Shown piece by piece: positions 46,372 to 58,793 of a stretch of 64,000 nt of DNA. A program made the position numbers and the translations under genes. The notes below the pieces were generated by a model. That model saw nothing but the letters and a program-made list of their open reading frames with translations, did no database searches and had not been told where the DNA came from. Numbering within the stretch: position 1 is the stretch's first letter; each line of letters starts with the position of its first letter. The stretch is from Paraspadella gotoi (lineage: Eukaryota > Chaetognatha). Where the stretch lies: assembly GCA_051294375.1 (NCBI GenBank), contig CM119264.1, forward strand, positions 6,420,174-6,484,173, given 5' to 3'.

Positions 46372-46524
46372 AGAGAGAGAGAGAGAAGAGACGAGATGAG
46401 AGAGAGAGAGAGAGAGAGAGAGCATAGAGAGAGATAAGAGAGAGCAGAGGAGAGACGAGAGACGAGAGAGAGAGAGAGAGGAGCAGAGAGAGGAGAGAGA
46501 GAGAGAGAGAGAAGAGAGGAGATA
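46372..46524. repeat. Imperfect (GA)n array
   Basis: GA dinucleotides in the intron between actin exons 4 and 5. Counterparts in copies C (55360-55497) and D (59530-59666) are CT arrays of different length. Confidence 0.9.
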
Positions 46525-47262
46525 AATGAAACTTCCGCTTCGTTTTAATCTCGATTTTAATTGAGCCAAAATTAGCCGCTTCGCTGGTTGTTGTTATTTC
46601 GATTAAATAATATGATTGAGCACGAGGGTGTTTTTTTTTTAAACGCGTTTTTTTAAAAATGGCTCCCTCGGCGAAACCTCAAGATCGTTTATTCACAGAT
46701 TTCGCTCTCCTTTAAAAAAATTATACATCTCTCTTCTTTTACGCTTTTCGTTTCCAAACTGCTTGCCTAGTCATTGCTTCAATCCAAGTTAGAATGCAAT
46801 AGATTTATCAACCCGCTAAGGCGCAAGAAAAGTGTCGGCACCAAGAACATTGGTTAATAATTGTTTGTCCTTCTTTTTTTCACCGCTTATTACCTCGTAC
46901 TAATTTATAATTAATCTAAATTTCTATATAATCTATACTTTTAAAAAAATACAATTGATGAATATTTGTAGGTCTCTTTCAGTTCTAAGATAGGATGTTA
47001 ACTCTACATTGCAGAGTTAATCCTGATTTACCTTCGCAATCACGGAAGTCGACCCCTTGGTCCCCGTTTCTGCTTAGTTATTTGTCAGGCTTTGACGACG
47101 GAGTAAGCTTTTATATTCGGTCTGGCGTTTGCTTATTCGAAAGAGAGGACCAATCGCATTCAAAATGGCAACTAAGTCCGTCTATAGATTCATTCCGCTC
47201 TTAATATTTTATATTATACATCCAATTCAACACCCTCTTTCTCCCTCTTCCACACCCGCAAG

Positions 47263-47594
47263 GCCTGGAGACCCCGGCATTCACTCCATCCTCTCAGACA
47301 GATCTCCAAATACGTGCGACATCGATCTTCGCCCGCGATGCTCTTACGCCAACATCGTCATGTCCGGCGCAGCAAGGATGTTCCCCGGGGACTCGACGCG
47401 CGACTGGAAGAGGAGCTGCGGCGCTGGCTCGTTCGACGCTTGCGCTGAATCGGTGGTAACGCCGCCGGAACGGAATACTCCGTCTGGATCGGCGGCGCCA
47501 TCTTGGCTTCGCTCTCGACCATTCAGCAGATGTGGATCAGTTGCGACGAGTACGACGAAGCCGGCCCGACGATCGTCACAGGAAATGTTTCTGA
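47263..47594 (+). pseudogene. Actin last exon, copy A (frameshifted), ending in the KCF-type C-terminus region
   Basis: Encodes actin from about residue 267 to the end, readable as [21 protein letters not shown], and YSVWIGG-like segments in shifting frames. The stop (TGA) follows TGTTTC. Indels relative to copy C prevent a single frame. Confidence 0.9.
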
Positions 47595-50418
47595 GCGCTT
47601 GGGCGGCCCGGCGTGGCCCCCGGTACCGCGCATATGAAATGCATTACAAATTCGGGATATGCAATTTAAATTCTTGCTCCTACGAAGAATCCCGGAAAAA
47701 GTATTTCCCACAGCTCACGTTCAGACTCTGACCACACCCTTCTGAGGCCCTGAAAAGAAATCTCCCTTATTTGACTTGTCTCTTTTTTTTTGGTCGCATA
47801 TTGTATAAATCTTAAGTTCATTTGGCGGTCATGTACTAGATTTTCCATACTAGTCAGTAAAATTTTGTGATTTTTGTTCATAAATACAAAGTATACATAT
47901 TTTTGGTTTGGTGGATTGAAAAGTAAGTTAGTAAGTAATGCCCTAATGCCGCGCCGCGGAATACGTTTTGATTGTCAACAGCCTGAAATAATTCTACTCT
48001 GAATAAAAATAAGTAATATTTTTTAGTCGAAAAAATTACTCTTTCTCCGGAGAAATCGCGCGGCAAAAAAAAACAAAAAAACAAACAAAACTAAAAAACC
48101 AAAAGCAAAACAAAAAAGCGATAAGCAATTTTAGTTCGTTTTATCGCGGCTCGTTATTCCGGTCTTCGTTATTTTCGCGATCCCATCGCCCTCACTTTTC
48201 TATATATCGAATCTTCGTAAAATCAGCAGGAAAAAAAACCGATACCAATATTCGGTCTTGATTTCCTCCGCTAAGGAAAAATATTGATAGACGACGATGA
48301 CAAGATGCGATGATGACAACGATGACAATGACAATGCACGTAGATGACGTATTATGAATATATGAATTATATATATATGACGTATATGAATGAAACTCAA
48401 CAATTGACGAGGTTAACGTCTAAAATTGATAAAGGCAAAAAAAATGAAATGACAAAAGGATCAAGTCACTATAAACCATAGCGGGATGACATGAAACACA
48501 AACCAGAACAACAACGACAACTACAACGACAACAACTAAAGGAGATTGAATTGACGATTTTCTTTGTTTCAGATTTCGCTGCGCAATTTTTGTTGCCGTC
48601 GAAGAGAAGAAGCAAAATCCCCGGACCGAAGGACGCCATTCTTGATCCCCAGATTTATCCCGCGTTTATCCCCATATTTCATTCTTTCGTAATTCCCAGT
48701 TGCATACGAAACAACTTCCGAAATAGATTGACAACCCGCATATTAACTATTTTATTTATAATCGGTTTTTTTTTTTTTATTTCTTGTCTCCATTCTTTTC
48801 TTTCTTTCTTCCTTTCTTTTCATTCTTTCTTTCTTTATTTCTTTCAGTCTTTCTTTATTTATTATTTCCCTTTCTTTGTTTATTTTTTTCTCTCTTTCTT
48901 TCCTTTGTTTCTTTTTTTCTTCCTCTTTGTTTCTTTTTTTTCTATTTCTGTTGAGAGATGTCTGTTCCTCATCTGTTTTATTTTACTCATTCATGATTCT
49001 TTTTCTTACATTTTTTGTCTACTTCAAGCCTATCTGTGTGCTACTTTTCTATGCTCTTTACCTTCAACTGTCACAGAGAGACAGTTCACTGAAGCATACT
49101 TCAAGCCCGTCCAAAACGGCCTTTTTTACGGGGACATGAGACATGGTTGTCACTCAGTCACGTCTTGTCACCACTTGTAGCGATCATAACGTCTTGTCAC
49201 GTGGACAATAGACTTTGTGGAGTCCCACACTTCGACCACAGGCACTTTACGATGGACTTTTGGACAACCTGACGGAGGCGGTTCTTTCTTTTTTTCTTCT
49301 TTTTCGCTTTTTTTCCTATCTTTCTTTTCTATCATTATCCTATTTTTGAATATTGTAAATCACAAAAGCATACATCGGCTTTTTTACTTTTTTTCTCCGC
49401 CTCTTTTGATGAAGCCTCTTTTTCCACTCAAATTCCAAGTTTCTGCTCTCTGATTAATTTTCTCTCTTTGTTTTCTCTTCCCCGCTTACATGCTCCCCAA
49501 TAGGAATGTCTTCCTCTCTCTTTCCTAATTTTGCGCCTTTCTTTTTTGTTCGGGTGAGGGGGCGGTCATGAGAAAGTCTTCTTTTGCTATCTCCTTCCTT
49601 TTCTTTTTCTTTTTTTTAAATCTTTCTTTCTTTCCTTTCTTTTTTCTAACTTGTTTTGCTTTCTTATCTTACTTTTCCCCACTTTTTCTTCTTTTATAAT
49701 CGTCTAAATTACCCTCCTCCTATTTTTTTCTTTCCACTTTTACCTTCTTTCCTTTTCCTTTTACCGCCATTTTACCTTCCTAGCTTTTTTTCTTTTCTTT
49801 CTCCTCTCATCTTTTAACTTTTCCTTTTTAATCCTTAGTTCTCCTTTTTCTCCTTTTTCTTTTTCTTTCTTTCCTCCTTTTTTTCCTTCCTCCCTTTTTC
49901 CTTCTTTTCTGTTTTCCTCTTTTTTCCCAAGAAACTCGAGTATTAGTTGTCGTTGTTGTTGTTGTTGTTAAGAACCATTTGCTTTTCTTTGAGCTGAAGG
50001 AGAACAAAAAACATCTGGGGCTTTTGCGATCCAAATTGATGAAGAAACCTTTGGGGATTCTCAGATGATCGAATGGATAGAACGTCAGAGTATCTTATCA
50101 CCTTGATGCGCCAGACATTTTTGCGCAACCAATGGCTACCATTTGCTAACAAGGTTGAATCGAGAAAAAAAAATCTTCGTTTATAGACTCACTCCTGCTC
50201 AGTGACTCAGTCATATCCAATTGATTGCCGAGAAGAGAGAGAGAGATGGAGAGGAGAGAGAGAGAGAGAAGGGTTAGAAAGAGGAGAGATACTATACTAT
50301 TTTTCACTACATCTTTAGTAATTAAAAAATAGAAAAGAGAAGAAAAGAAAAGAAAAAAAAAGAAAAGGAAAAAAAAGAAAAGAAAGAAAAGAAAAGAAAA
50401 AGAATAAAGAAAGAAAGA
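47595..50418. other. Actin 3' flank, pyrimidine-rich, no gene assigned
   Basis: 3' untranslated and downstream sequence with long T-rich and (TTTC)-rich stretches between 48.7 and 49.9 kb. Open frames are Phe/Ser-rich products of these. A possible open segment at 48574-48650 has an acceptor-like TTTCAG but no donor. Confidence 0.5.
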
Positions 50419-50443
50419 NNNNNNNNNNNNNNNNNNNNNNNNN
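50419..50443. other. Assembly gap (25 N) at the centre of the second palindrome
   Basis: Sequence on both sides is mutually reverse complementary apart from about 130 bases of GA/AAAAG repeat on the left. Confidence 0.98.
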
Positions 50444-53400
50444 TCTCTCTCTCTCTCTCTCTCGGGATCATTGGATATGACTGAGTCACTGAGGCAGGAG
50501 TGAGTCTATAAACGAGAATTTTTTTCTCGATTCAACCTGTTACAAAAATGGTAGCCATTGGTTGCGCAAAATGTCTGGTCCATCAAGGTGATAAGATACT
50601 CTGACGTTCTATCCATCGATCCATTGAGAATCCCAAAGGTTTTCTTCATCAATTTGGATCGAAAGCCCCAGATGTTTTGTTCTCCTTCAGCTCAAAGAAA
50701 AGCAAATGGTTCTTAACAACAACAACAACAACGACAACTAAGTACTCGAGTTTCTTGGGAAAAAAAGAGGAAAACAGAAAAGAAGGAAAAAGGAGGAAGG
50801 AAAAAAAGGAGAAAAGAAAAGAAAAGAAAAAGGAGAAAAGGAAAGAAACTAAGGATTAAAAAGGAAAAGTAAAAGATGAGAGGAGAAAGAAAAAGAAAAA
50901 AAGCGAGGAAGGTAAAAAGNNNNNNNNNNCGAGTAAAAGATGAAAGGAAAGAAGGTAAAAGTGGAAAGAAAAAAAATAGGAGGAGGGTATTAGACGATTA
51001 TAAAAGAAAAGAAAAAGTGGGGAAAAGTACAGATAAGAAAGCAAAACAAGTTAGAAAAAGAAAGGAAAAAGAAAAGGAAGATTTAAAAAAAAGGAAAAAG
51101 AAAAGGAAGGAGATAGCAAAAGAGACTTTCTCATGACCGCCCCCCACCACAAAAAAGAAAGGGCAAAATTAGGAAAAAGAGGAGGAAGAATTCTATTGGG
51201 GACATTAAGGGGAAGAGAAAACAAAGAGAGAAAATTAATCAGAGACAGAAACTTGGAATTTGAGTGGAAAAAGAGGCTTCATCAAAAGAGCGGAGAAAAA
51301 AAGTAAACAAGCCGATGTATCTTTTGTGTTTAACAATATCAAAATAAATAATGATAGAAAAGAAAGATAGGAAAAAAGCGAAGAAGAAAAAAGAAAGAAC
51401 GACCGAAAGAAATAAAGAAAAAAAAGAAACAAAGAGAGAAAGAAAAAAAGAAACAAAGAAAGAAAGAGAGAAAAAAATAAACAAAGAAAGGGAAGAAATA
51501 ATAATAAAGGAAGACAAAGAAATAAAGAAAGAAAAAATGAAAAGAAAGGAAGAAAGAAAGAAAAGAATGGAGACAAGAAATAAAAAAAAAAAAACGCGAT
51601 ATAAAATAAAATAGTTAATATGCGGGTTGTCAATCTATTTCGGAATTGTTTCGTATCAACTGGAATTAACGAAAAGAATGAAATATGGGGATAAACGCGG
51701 GGAATAAATCTGGGGATCAAGAATGGCGTCTTCGGTCGGGGATTTGCTTCTCCTCTTCGACGGCAACAAAATTGCGCGCGAAATCTGAAACAAAGAAATC
51801 GTCAATTCAATCTCTTTAGTTGTTGTCGTTGTAGTTGTCGTTGTTGTTCTGGTTGTGGGTTCCATGGTCATCCGCTCTCTATTATAGGTTGAAGCTGAGA
51901 CGACCTTTTGGTCATTTCATTTTTTTTTGCCTTTATCAATATAGACGTTAACCTCGTCATATGTGAGTTTCATTCTAATAACGTCATATTATATATTCAT
52001 ATATCATAATACGTCATCGTATACGTCATTGTCATTGTCATCATCATAACTCGTTGTCATCGTCGTCAATCATATTTTTTTCTTTAGCGGAGGAAATCAA
52101 GACCGAATATTGGTATCGGTTTTTTTTCCTCGTGATTTTACGAGATTCGATATATAGAAAAGTGAGGGCGATGGGATCGCGAAATAACGAGACCAGCGAA
52201 TACAGGAATAACGAGCCGCGATAAAACGAACTAAAATTGCTTATCGCTTTTTTGTTTTTCCTTTTGTTTTTTAGTTTGTTTGTTTTTTTGTTTTTTTTGC
52301 CGCGGCGATTCTCCGCGAAAAGAATATTTTTTCGATTAAAAAATATACTTATTTTTATTCAGAGTAGAATTATTCAGCTGTTGACAATCAAAACAGCTAT
52401 TCCGAGGCGATTAGGGCATTACTTACTAACTTACTTTTCAATCCACCAACCAAAAATATAGTCATAGACATTGTGTATTATTGAACAAAAAATCAGTCAA
52501 AAATTTACTAAGAGACTAAGCTATGGAATAAAATCCTAAGTACAGTGACGACAGCCAATATCGGACGTCTAAAGATTATATATACAACATATATAGCGAA
52601 AGCTACGTAACAAAGAAATATAGGACACAGACCAGGGAATCAATACGAATAAAGGGGAGCATGTGCTTTTCACAAACTCTAGGAGGAAGCGGTGGGGTCC
52701 CAGCGCTAGTGACGATGAGCTCAGTTTGATGGAAAGGAATAAGCACTTTGTCTAGTTTGTTTGGTAATCAGAGTTGGAGGAGCCGGGGCTGTGGTTAGGG
52801 TGGGGCTTCACGAGCGCACGATAGCCCGAGGTTTACTGACGGGCGGAAGACTTCCTATTCCGAGTGGACGTCAATTAAGACCTAAGAAAGAGAACCGTTG
52901 ACACGGACACCGTGTGCGCGCATTGTTCCGTGAAAGAGAGCTAGACTATAAGTTCGGTAGGACAAGAAGACTCACTAATTTTTCATGTTGCAAGGTCACG
53001 AATATTTGTAATGCCATTTATATTGGGGTACGGCGAGAATGCACGTGGGCCCCAGCCGGGCCCCACAGCGCCTCAGAAACATATATCCATGTGCGACAAG
53101 AAATCGTCCGGGGCCGGCTTCGTCGTACTCGTCGCAACTGATCCAAACATTCTCTGAAAGGTCGAGAGCGAGCCAAGATGTGCGCCGCCAGATCCATGAC
53201 GGCAGTATTTTCCGTTCCGGCGGCGTTACCCACGTTCAGCGCAAGTCCACGGCGCCCGTCGTACGACGCCATAAGCGGGCCGCAAGCTCCCTCTTTCAGT
53301 CGCAGCCGTCGGAGTCCGGGAACATCGTGCTGCCCGCCGGACAATGACGATGTTGGCGTAGAGATCGCGGCGGCAAGATTCGACTAGTCTGCACTTTGGA

Positions 53401-53730
53401 GATGCTCGATCGAGAAGATGGATGTGAATGCCGCTGATGAGGGTAAGATCGTCGCTAATTGAGAGGCGTCTAGCCGCGGTTGGAAGAGGGAGAAAGAGGG
53501 TGTTGAAATTGGATTAATAAATATAAAACTATTCTAGAGCGGAATGAATCTATAGACGGACTGTAGTTGGCATTTGAAATGCGAATTGGTCCTCCTCTTT
53601 TTCGAATAACAAACGGCCAGAAAGACCGAATTAAAAGATTACTTCCGTCGGTCAGAGACCTGACAATAACTAAATGAAACGGACGCAAGGGGTCGACTCC
53701 GTGATTGCGAAGGGTAAATCAGGATTACGT
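50444..53730. repeat. Actin-region copy B (minus orientation), error-rich
   Basis: Reverse complement of about 47000-50240. The part at 52450-53475 differs from the other copies by inserted, missing and changed bases every few positions, far more than elsewhere. It contains a 10-N gap at 50920-50929. Confidence 0.85.
53073..53475 (-). pseudogene. Actin last exon, copy B (heavily corrupted)
   Basis: Recognisable only in fragments (for example RRVRRSRP- and TGGAC-type frames) aligned with copies C and D. Many insertions make it longer than the 326-328 bases of the other copies. Confidence 0.75.
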
Positions 53731-53755
53731 NNNNNNNNNNNNNNNNNNNNNNNNN
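53731..53755. other. Assembly gap (25 N) between copies B and C
   Basis: Right flank starts GCGAAATAACGAGAC, nearly the same as the start of copy D after the gap at 57864-57888. Confidence 0.98.
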
Positions 53756-54315
53756 GCGAAATAACGAGACCGGGAAATAACCGAGCCCCCCGATGATAAA
53801 ACGAACTAAATTGCTTATCGCTTTTTTGTTTTTCTTTTGTTTTTTTAGTTTGTTTGTTTTTTTGTTTTTTTGCCGCGCGATTCTCCGCGAAAGATATTTT
53901 TCGATTAAAAAATATACTTATTTTTATTCAGAGTAGAATTATTCAGCTGTTGACAATCAAAACGTATTCCGGCATTAGGGCATTACTTACTAACTTACTT
54001 TTCAATCCACCAACCAAAAATATGTATACTTTGTATTTATTGAACAAAAATCACAAAATTTACTGACTAGTATGGAAAAATCTAGTACATGACGCCAATG
54101 ACTTAAGATTTATACAATATGCGACCAAAAAAAAAAAAGGACAAGTCAAATAAGGGGAGATTCTTTCCGGCCCAGAGGGTGTGGTCAGCGTCTGACGTGA
54201 GCTGCTGGGAAATACTTTTTCGGGATTCTTTCGTAGGAAGCAAGACTTTCATTGCAATCCGAATTTGTAATGCATTTCATATGCGCGGTACCGGGCCCCG
54301 CCGGGCCGCCCGCGC

Positions 54316-54641
54316 TCAGAAACATTTTCTGTGCACGATCGTCGGGCCGGCTTCGTCGTACTCGTCGCAACTGATCCACATCTGCTGAAAGGTCGAGAGC
54401 GAAGCCAAGATGGCGCCGCCGATCCAGACGGAGTATTTCCGTTCCGGCGGCGTTACCACCTTCAGCGCAAGCGTCGACGACGCCAGCGGCCGCAGCTCCC
54501 TCTTCAGTCGCGCGTCGAGTCCGGGGAACATCGTGCTGCCGCCGGACATGACGATGTTGGCGTAGAGATCGCGGCGAAGATCGATGTCGCACTTGGAGAT
54601 GCTGTCTGAGAGGATGGAGTGAATGCCGGGGTTCTCCAGGC
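54316..54641 (-). CDS. Actin last exon, copy C (best preserved C-terminus)
   Basis: Acceptor ACACCCGCAG and stop TGA. It reads [10 protein letters not shown], then [19 protein letters not shown] and the HRKCF C-terminus universal to actins. Upstream of MSGGS one or two indels remain. It is about 326 bases and covers actin residues about 267-375. Compared with conventional actins it has Cys-Asp-Glu instead of Lys-Gln-Glu after MWIS and Ala-Gly-Pro instead of Ser-Gly-Pro, so it is somewhat divergent. Which of the copies is the real locus is unresolved. Confidence 0.85.
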
Positions 54642-55356
54642 CTGCGGGTGTGGAAGAGGGAGAAAGAGGGTGTTGAATTGGATGTATAATATAAAATATT
54701 ATGAGCGGAATGAATCTATAGACGGACTTAGTTGGCCATTTGATGCGATTGGTCCTCCTCTTTTCGAATAAGCAAACGCCAGACCGAATATAAAGCTTAC
54801 TCCGTCGTCAGCCTGACCAATAACTAATAGAAACGGACCAAGGGGTCGACTTCCGTGATTGCGAAGGTAAATCAGGATTACTCTGCAATGTAGAGTTTAC
54901 ATCCTACTTAGAACTAGAAGAGACCTACAAATATTCATCATTGTATTTTTTTAAAAGTATAATTATGATAGAAAGTTTAGATTAATTATAATTAGTACGA
55001 GGTATAAGCGTGAAAAAAGAGGACAAACATTATTAACCAATGTCTTGGTGGCCGACACTTTTCTTCCCTTAGCGGGTTGATAAATCTATTCATTCTAACT
55101 ATGATTGAAAAGCAATGACCTAGCAAGCAGTTTGGAACGAAAGCGTAAAAAGAACGAGAGATGTATAATTTTTAAAGGAGAGCGAAATCTGTGAATTAAC
55201 GATCTTGAGGTTCGCCGAGGGAGGCCATTTTTAAAAACCGTTTAAAAAAAACACCTCGTGCTCAATCATCATTATTTAATCGAATAACAACAACCAGCGA
55301 AGCGGCTAATTTGGCTCAATTAAATCGAGATTAAAACGAAGCGGAAGTTTCATTTA

Positions 55357-55359
<3 letters not shown>

Positions 55360-55397
<38 letters not shown>

Positions 55398-55420
55398 CAC
55401 TCTCTTCTTCTCTCCTCTGC

Positions 55421-55496
<76 letters not shown>

Positions 55497-55500
55497 CTTT
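55360..55500. repeat. (CT)n array, intron 4 of actin copy C
   Basis: Imperfect CT dinucleotides. Counterpart of the GA array at 46372-46524. Confidence 0.9.
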
Positions 55501-55758
55501 AGGATCGGATTCCTCTTCGCTTTATTTTTTACTGTGGACAAACAAAATGATAAACAAAACAAAATAACAACCTTAATTATGAAAAAAAAAAATCTTTTGG
55601 ACAATTTTATTCAGCTGTCAAAGCCTAAGCAAAACTGGGTCGACACAATGGACGACGACGAACACAACGAAAAAACCAAGATGACGACGACGACGAAAAT
55701 TAACAAAACCAACACCCAATCTCCCCTTCCGCCCCCTCCGCCCCCCTCCGCCCCTCAC

Positions 55759-55923
55759 CGACGAGAGTGGATTGAAGAGAACCTCCGTGCACCGGAATCG
55801 CTCGTCGCCGATGGTGACCACAGTTCCGTCCGGCAGAGTGTAGCTTTTTTCCATCTCCGCTCCGCGACGCTGAGACTCCTCCATCTCGCGGTCAAAGTCT
55901 TCCGCCACGTAGCAGAGGGATTC
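55759..55923 (-). CDS. Actin exon 4, copy C (nearly intact)
   Basis: Reads [20 protein letters not shown], then [19 protein letters not shown] in one frame, matching actin about 216-258. The donor is GTCG|GTGAGG. One base is missing near the end (CCACTCTC for CCATCTCTC as in copy D), which shifts the final NPSLVG. Comparing C and D gives outgoing phase 1, which then fits the last exon (Gly-Leu-Glu). Confidence 0.85.
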
Positions 55924-56000
55924 CTGACGGAGGAAAAAAAAAATGAACGAATGAATTAATTAAAATCAATCAAGGGTCCAAGAAAGTCGACCTCAACCAC

Positions 56001-56138
56001 CTTGATTTCCCGCACGTTTTCGCGTCCCGCGCTGGTGAAGTACGAATGCCCGCGTTCGGTCAAGATGCGCGTGAGGTAGTCGGTGATGTCGCGCCCGGCG
56101 ACGTCAAGGCGGAAGATGGCGTGGGGGAGGGAGTAGCC
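56001..56138 (-). CDS. Actin exon 3, copy C (with indels)
   Basis: Covers the actin [12 protein letters not shown]...REIK segment (about 168-212) containing the ILTERG motif. Several single-base indels break the frame, but all of its parts can be recognised by comparing copies A, C and D. Acceptor CTGCAAAG, donor AAG|GTGGTT. Confidence 0.75.
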
Positions 56139-56396
56139 CTTGCAGGGAAGGTGGGGATTTTATTGAACTTATTGGGTCGATGTAACGAACGATTGATTGA
56201 TTGATTGGTAAATTCGAGTACTGATAGCTAAAGTATTGAAGAAGAGATTGATGAATTGATAACTTCTTCGTTTGAATGGTTGATTGATTAAATTATGATT
56301 ACGTTCTTTATTTATTGGTTGACAGATTGAGTGATTGATTTATTAATTGACGGATTGATTGATTGACCGATCCCTTCGTCCTCTTTCACGACTAAC

Positions 56397-56533
56397 TTCA
56401 TAGACGGGAACTGTGTGAGAGACGCCGTCGCCCGAATCGAAAACGAGGCCCGTGGTTCGACCGGAAGCGTAGAGCGCCAACACGGCTTGGATGGCAGGTA
56501 GAAAGCGGGGGCGTTGAAGGATTCGAAGATGAT
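56397..56533 (-). CDS. Actin exon 2, copy C
   Basis: After a (CT)n tract ending TCTCAG the exon reads [13 protein letters not shown], then with one frameshift [20 protein letters not shown] and [13 protein letters not shown]. It covers actin residues about 119-167, including the phosphate-binding DSGDG loop. Donor GAA|GTTAGT. The single deletion at the frame change is absent from the matching position in copy D. Confidence 0.85.

Positions 56534-56535
<2 letters not shown>

Positions 56536-56625
<90 letters not shown>
56536..56625. repeat. (GA)n array, polypyrimidine tract of actin exon 2 copy C on the minus strand
   Basis: GA dinucleotides with one GAAGAG interruption, abutting the acceptor. 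Confidence 0.95.
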
Positions 56626-56627
<2 letters not shown>

Positions 56628-57863
56628 ATGGAAAAAGCTCTCGAATCTTTCGACGAAATCCCCTCGCGAATCCGCAAACAAAGAACCTGCTGGCTTCGCG
56701 AACCCCGCTCTCTCCCCCTCTTCTTTTTTTAAAGGCTCCCGAAGCGATTTAAAAAGTCGAGTTAAGGAAATTATATTAATTCGTTAACGACGTTTAAGAG
56801 CCTCATTAGTACTAGAAAGGGAGAGAGATCGGAGGGGGGGGGAACGAAGAGGCAAAGAAGCGGAACATAAAAACTGCAACGATTAAGATTTGAAAGGCGA
56901 GACTGGGAGACGAGGCATTCGGACGGGCGCGGAATATAGACTGACCGACTACGCGGACGGGATGATCGGGAAAAAGTTGCTCTCACAATTGAAGTCAGAC
57001 TTAATGACAATAAATAACTTTGGTGATAATGTTTACATACTCTACTGGAGGTTGTTAGGATTTTGTTACAAGTCACCTCTATCTGGCAAAATAGGGCTGC
57101 TTAAGTTCTTCTCGGACTAAATTAGCCTGTTAAACTGAATGACAAAAATAAGCCTGTTGAGTGATGACAAACAAGGACTTTTTGAATAGTTGAATGAATG
57201 ATTGTGCTGGAGCGATTGAGTGACAAATCATGTCTACTTAAGTATTTCAATCAAAAAACTACGTCAACTGGCGTGATCGAACGACAACCAATTTCTGCTG
57301 GAGTAATGGAATTACAAACTAAATCAGCTGGAGCGATGGAATGACAAAATGTGACTGGAGCAGCGGGTGAGAAAAGGCGAAAGTGGAAGCGAAGTCATAA
57401 ATCGAACCAAAGTCGAGACTCAAGAGATTCGAATCTGATTTCGTTCGACGCTGAGAGAAAAATGAAGCGAATCCAATGAATTAGATTTCGACTTTTACGA
57501 GGGAAAAAAATACTTGGGCGACTATTTGAGATACGACTATGCGTTACTATGCGTTACTATGCGTTATCGTCACTATAAAACTCGGGAGTCTTGCGAAAGA
57601 GGGAGATTAAAAGCCTAACCGGTTGCTAATTAATTATCAGAGTTAGCTAAAAGAAAGCTTCGTCGATTAAAGGATTAAAATAAATCTATATTTAAAACGA
57701 TTCTTCTCGAGCGGGGAAAAGAAACTTGGGATGTCTTTAGATTCANNNNNNNNNNGTCGATTAAAAGATTAAAAGAAATCTATATTTAAAACGATTCTTC
57801 TCGAGCGGGGCAAAGAAACCTTAGATGTCTTTAGATTCATAAAGCTTCGTTTTGAAAAAAAAA

Positions 57864-57888
57864 NNNNNNNNNNNNNNNNNNNNNNNNN
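57864..57888. other. Assembly gap (25 N) between copies C and D
   Basis: The left side ends in a poly-A run after AAAGCTTCGTTTTG. The same words occur at about 61918-61930 in copy D, where the sequence continues without a gap. Confidence 0.98.
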
Positions 57889-58465
57889 GCGAAATAACGA
57901 AGACCGGAAATAACCGAGCCCGCGATAAAACGAACTAAAATTGCTTATCGCTTTTTTGTTTTTGCTTTTGTTTTTTAGTTTTGTTTGTTTTTTTGTTTTT
58001 TTTTGCGCGCGATTCTCCGCGAAAGAGTAATTTTTTCGATCTAAAAAATATACTTATTTTTATCAGAGTTAGAATTATTTCAGCTGTTGACCAATCAAAA
58101 CGTTATTCCGGCGGGCTTAGGGCATTACTTACTAACTTACTTTTCAATCCACCAACCAAAAATATGTTATACTTTGTATTTATGAACAAAAAATCACAAA
58201 ATTTACTGACTAGTATGGAAAAAATCTAGTACATGACCGCAAATGAACCTTAAGATTTATACAATATCGACCAAAAAAAAAGGAGACAAGTCAAATAAGG
58301 GAGATTCGTTCAGGCCTCAGAAGGGTGTGGTCAGAGTCTGACGTGAGCTGGTGGAAATACTTTTTCGGGATTCTTTCGTAGGGAGCAAGATTCTAATTGC
58401 CAATTTCCCGAATTTTGTAATGCATTTCATATGCGCGGTACCGGGCCACGCCGGCCGCCCGCCGC

Positions 58466-58793
58466 TCAGAAACATTTCCTGTGACGATCGTCGGGCCGGC
58501 TTCGTCGTACTCGTCGCAACTGATCCACATTCTGCTGAAGGTCGAGAGCGAGCCAAGATGGCGCCGCCGATCCAACGGAGTATTCCGTTCCGGCGGCGTT
58601 ACCACCGATTCAGCGCAAAGCGTCGAACGACGCCAGCGCCGCAGCTCCTCTTCCAGTCGCGCGTCGAGTCCGGGGAACATCGTGCTGCCGCCGGACATGA
58701 CGATGTTGGCGTAGAGCATCGCGGCGAAGATCGATGTCGCACGTTGGAGATGCTGTCTGAGAGGATGGATGTGAATGCCGGGGTTCTCCAGGC
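58466..58793 (-). CDS. Actin last exon, copy D
   Basis: Acceptor ACACCCGCAG, stop TGA after TGTTTC. Reads the [23 protein letters not shown] segment in one frame (one more base than copy C, restoring Glu-Glu-Glu), then shifts frame in the [12 protein letters not shown] region. Copies C and D complement each other's errors. Confidence 0.85.

Larger units (their letters stand above)
43630..50418. repeat. Actin-region copy A (plus orientation)
   Basis: Carries actin exons 2-5 (numbering from 62794) on the plus strand and the 3' flank. 43630-48170 is the reverse complement of 57889-62340 and, in part, of 53756-57863. 47000-50300 is the reverse complement of 50444-53730. Confidence 0.9.
53756..57863. 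repeat. Actin-region copy C (minus orientation)
   Basis: Nearly the same extent and order as 57889-61940, differing by single-base indels. A 10-N gap at 57746-57755 is flanked by a short direct duplication of about 70 bases, typical of two overlapping contig ends placed side by side. Confidence 0.9.

Noticed and set aside
48574-48680. Possible exon after TTTCAG, repeated in inverse near 51700-51790
   Set aside because: No GT donor in either copy, and the frame differs between copies; it could be the start of a neighbouring gene but is not supportable.
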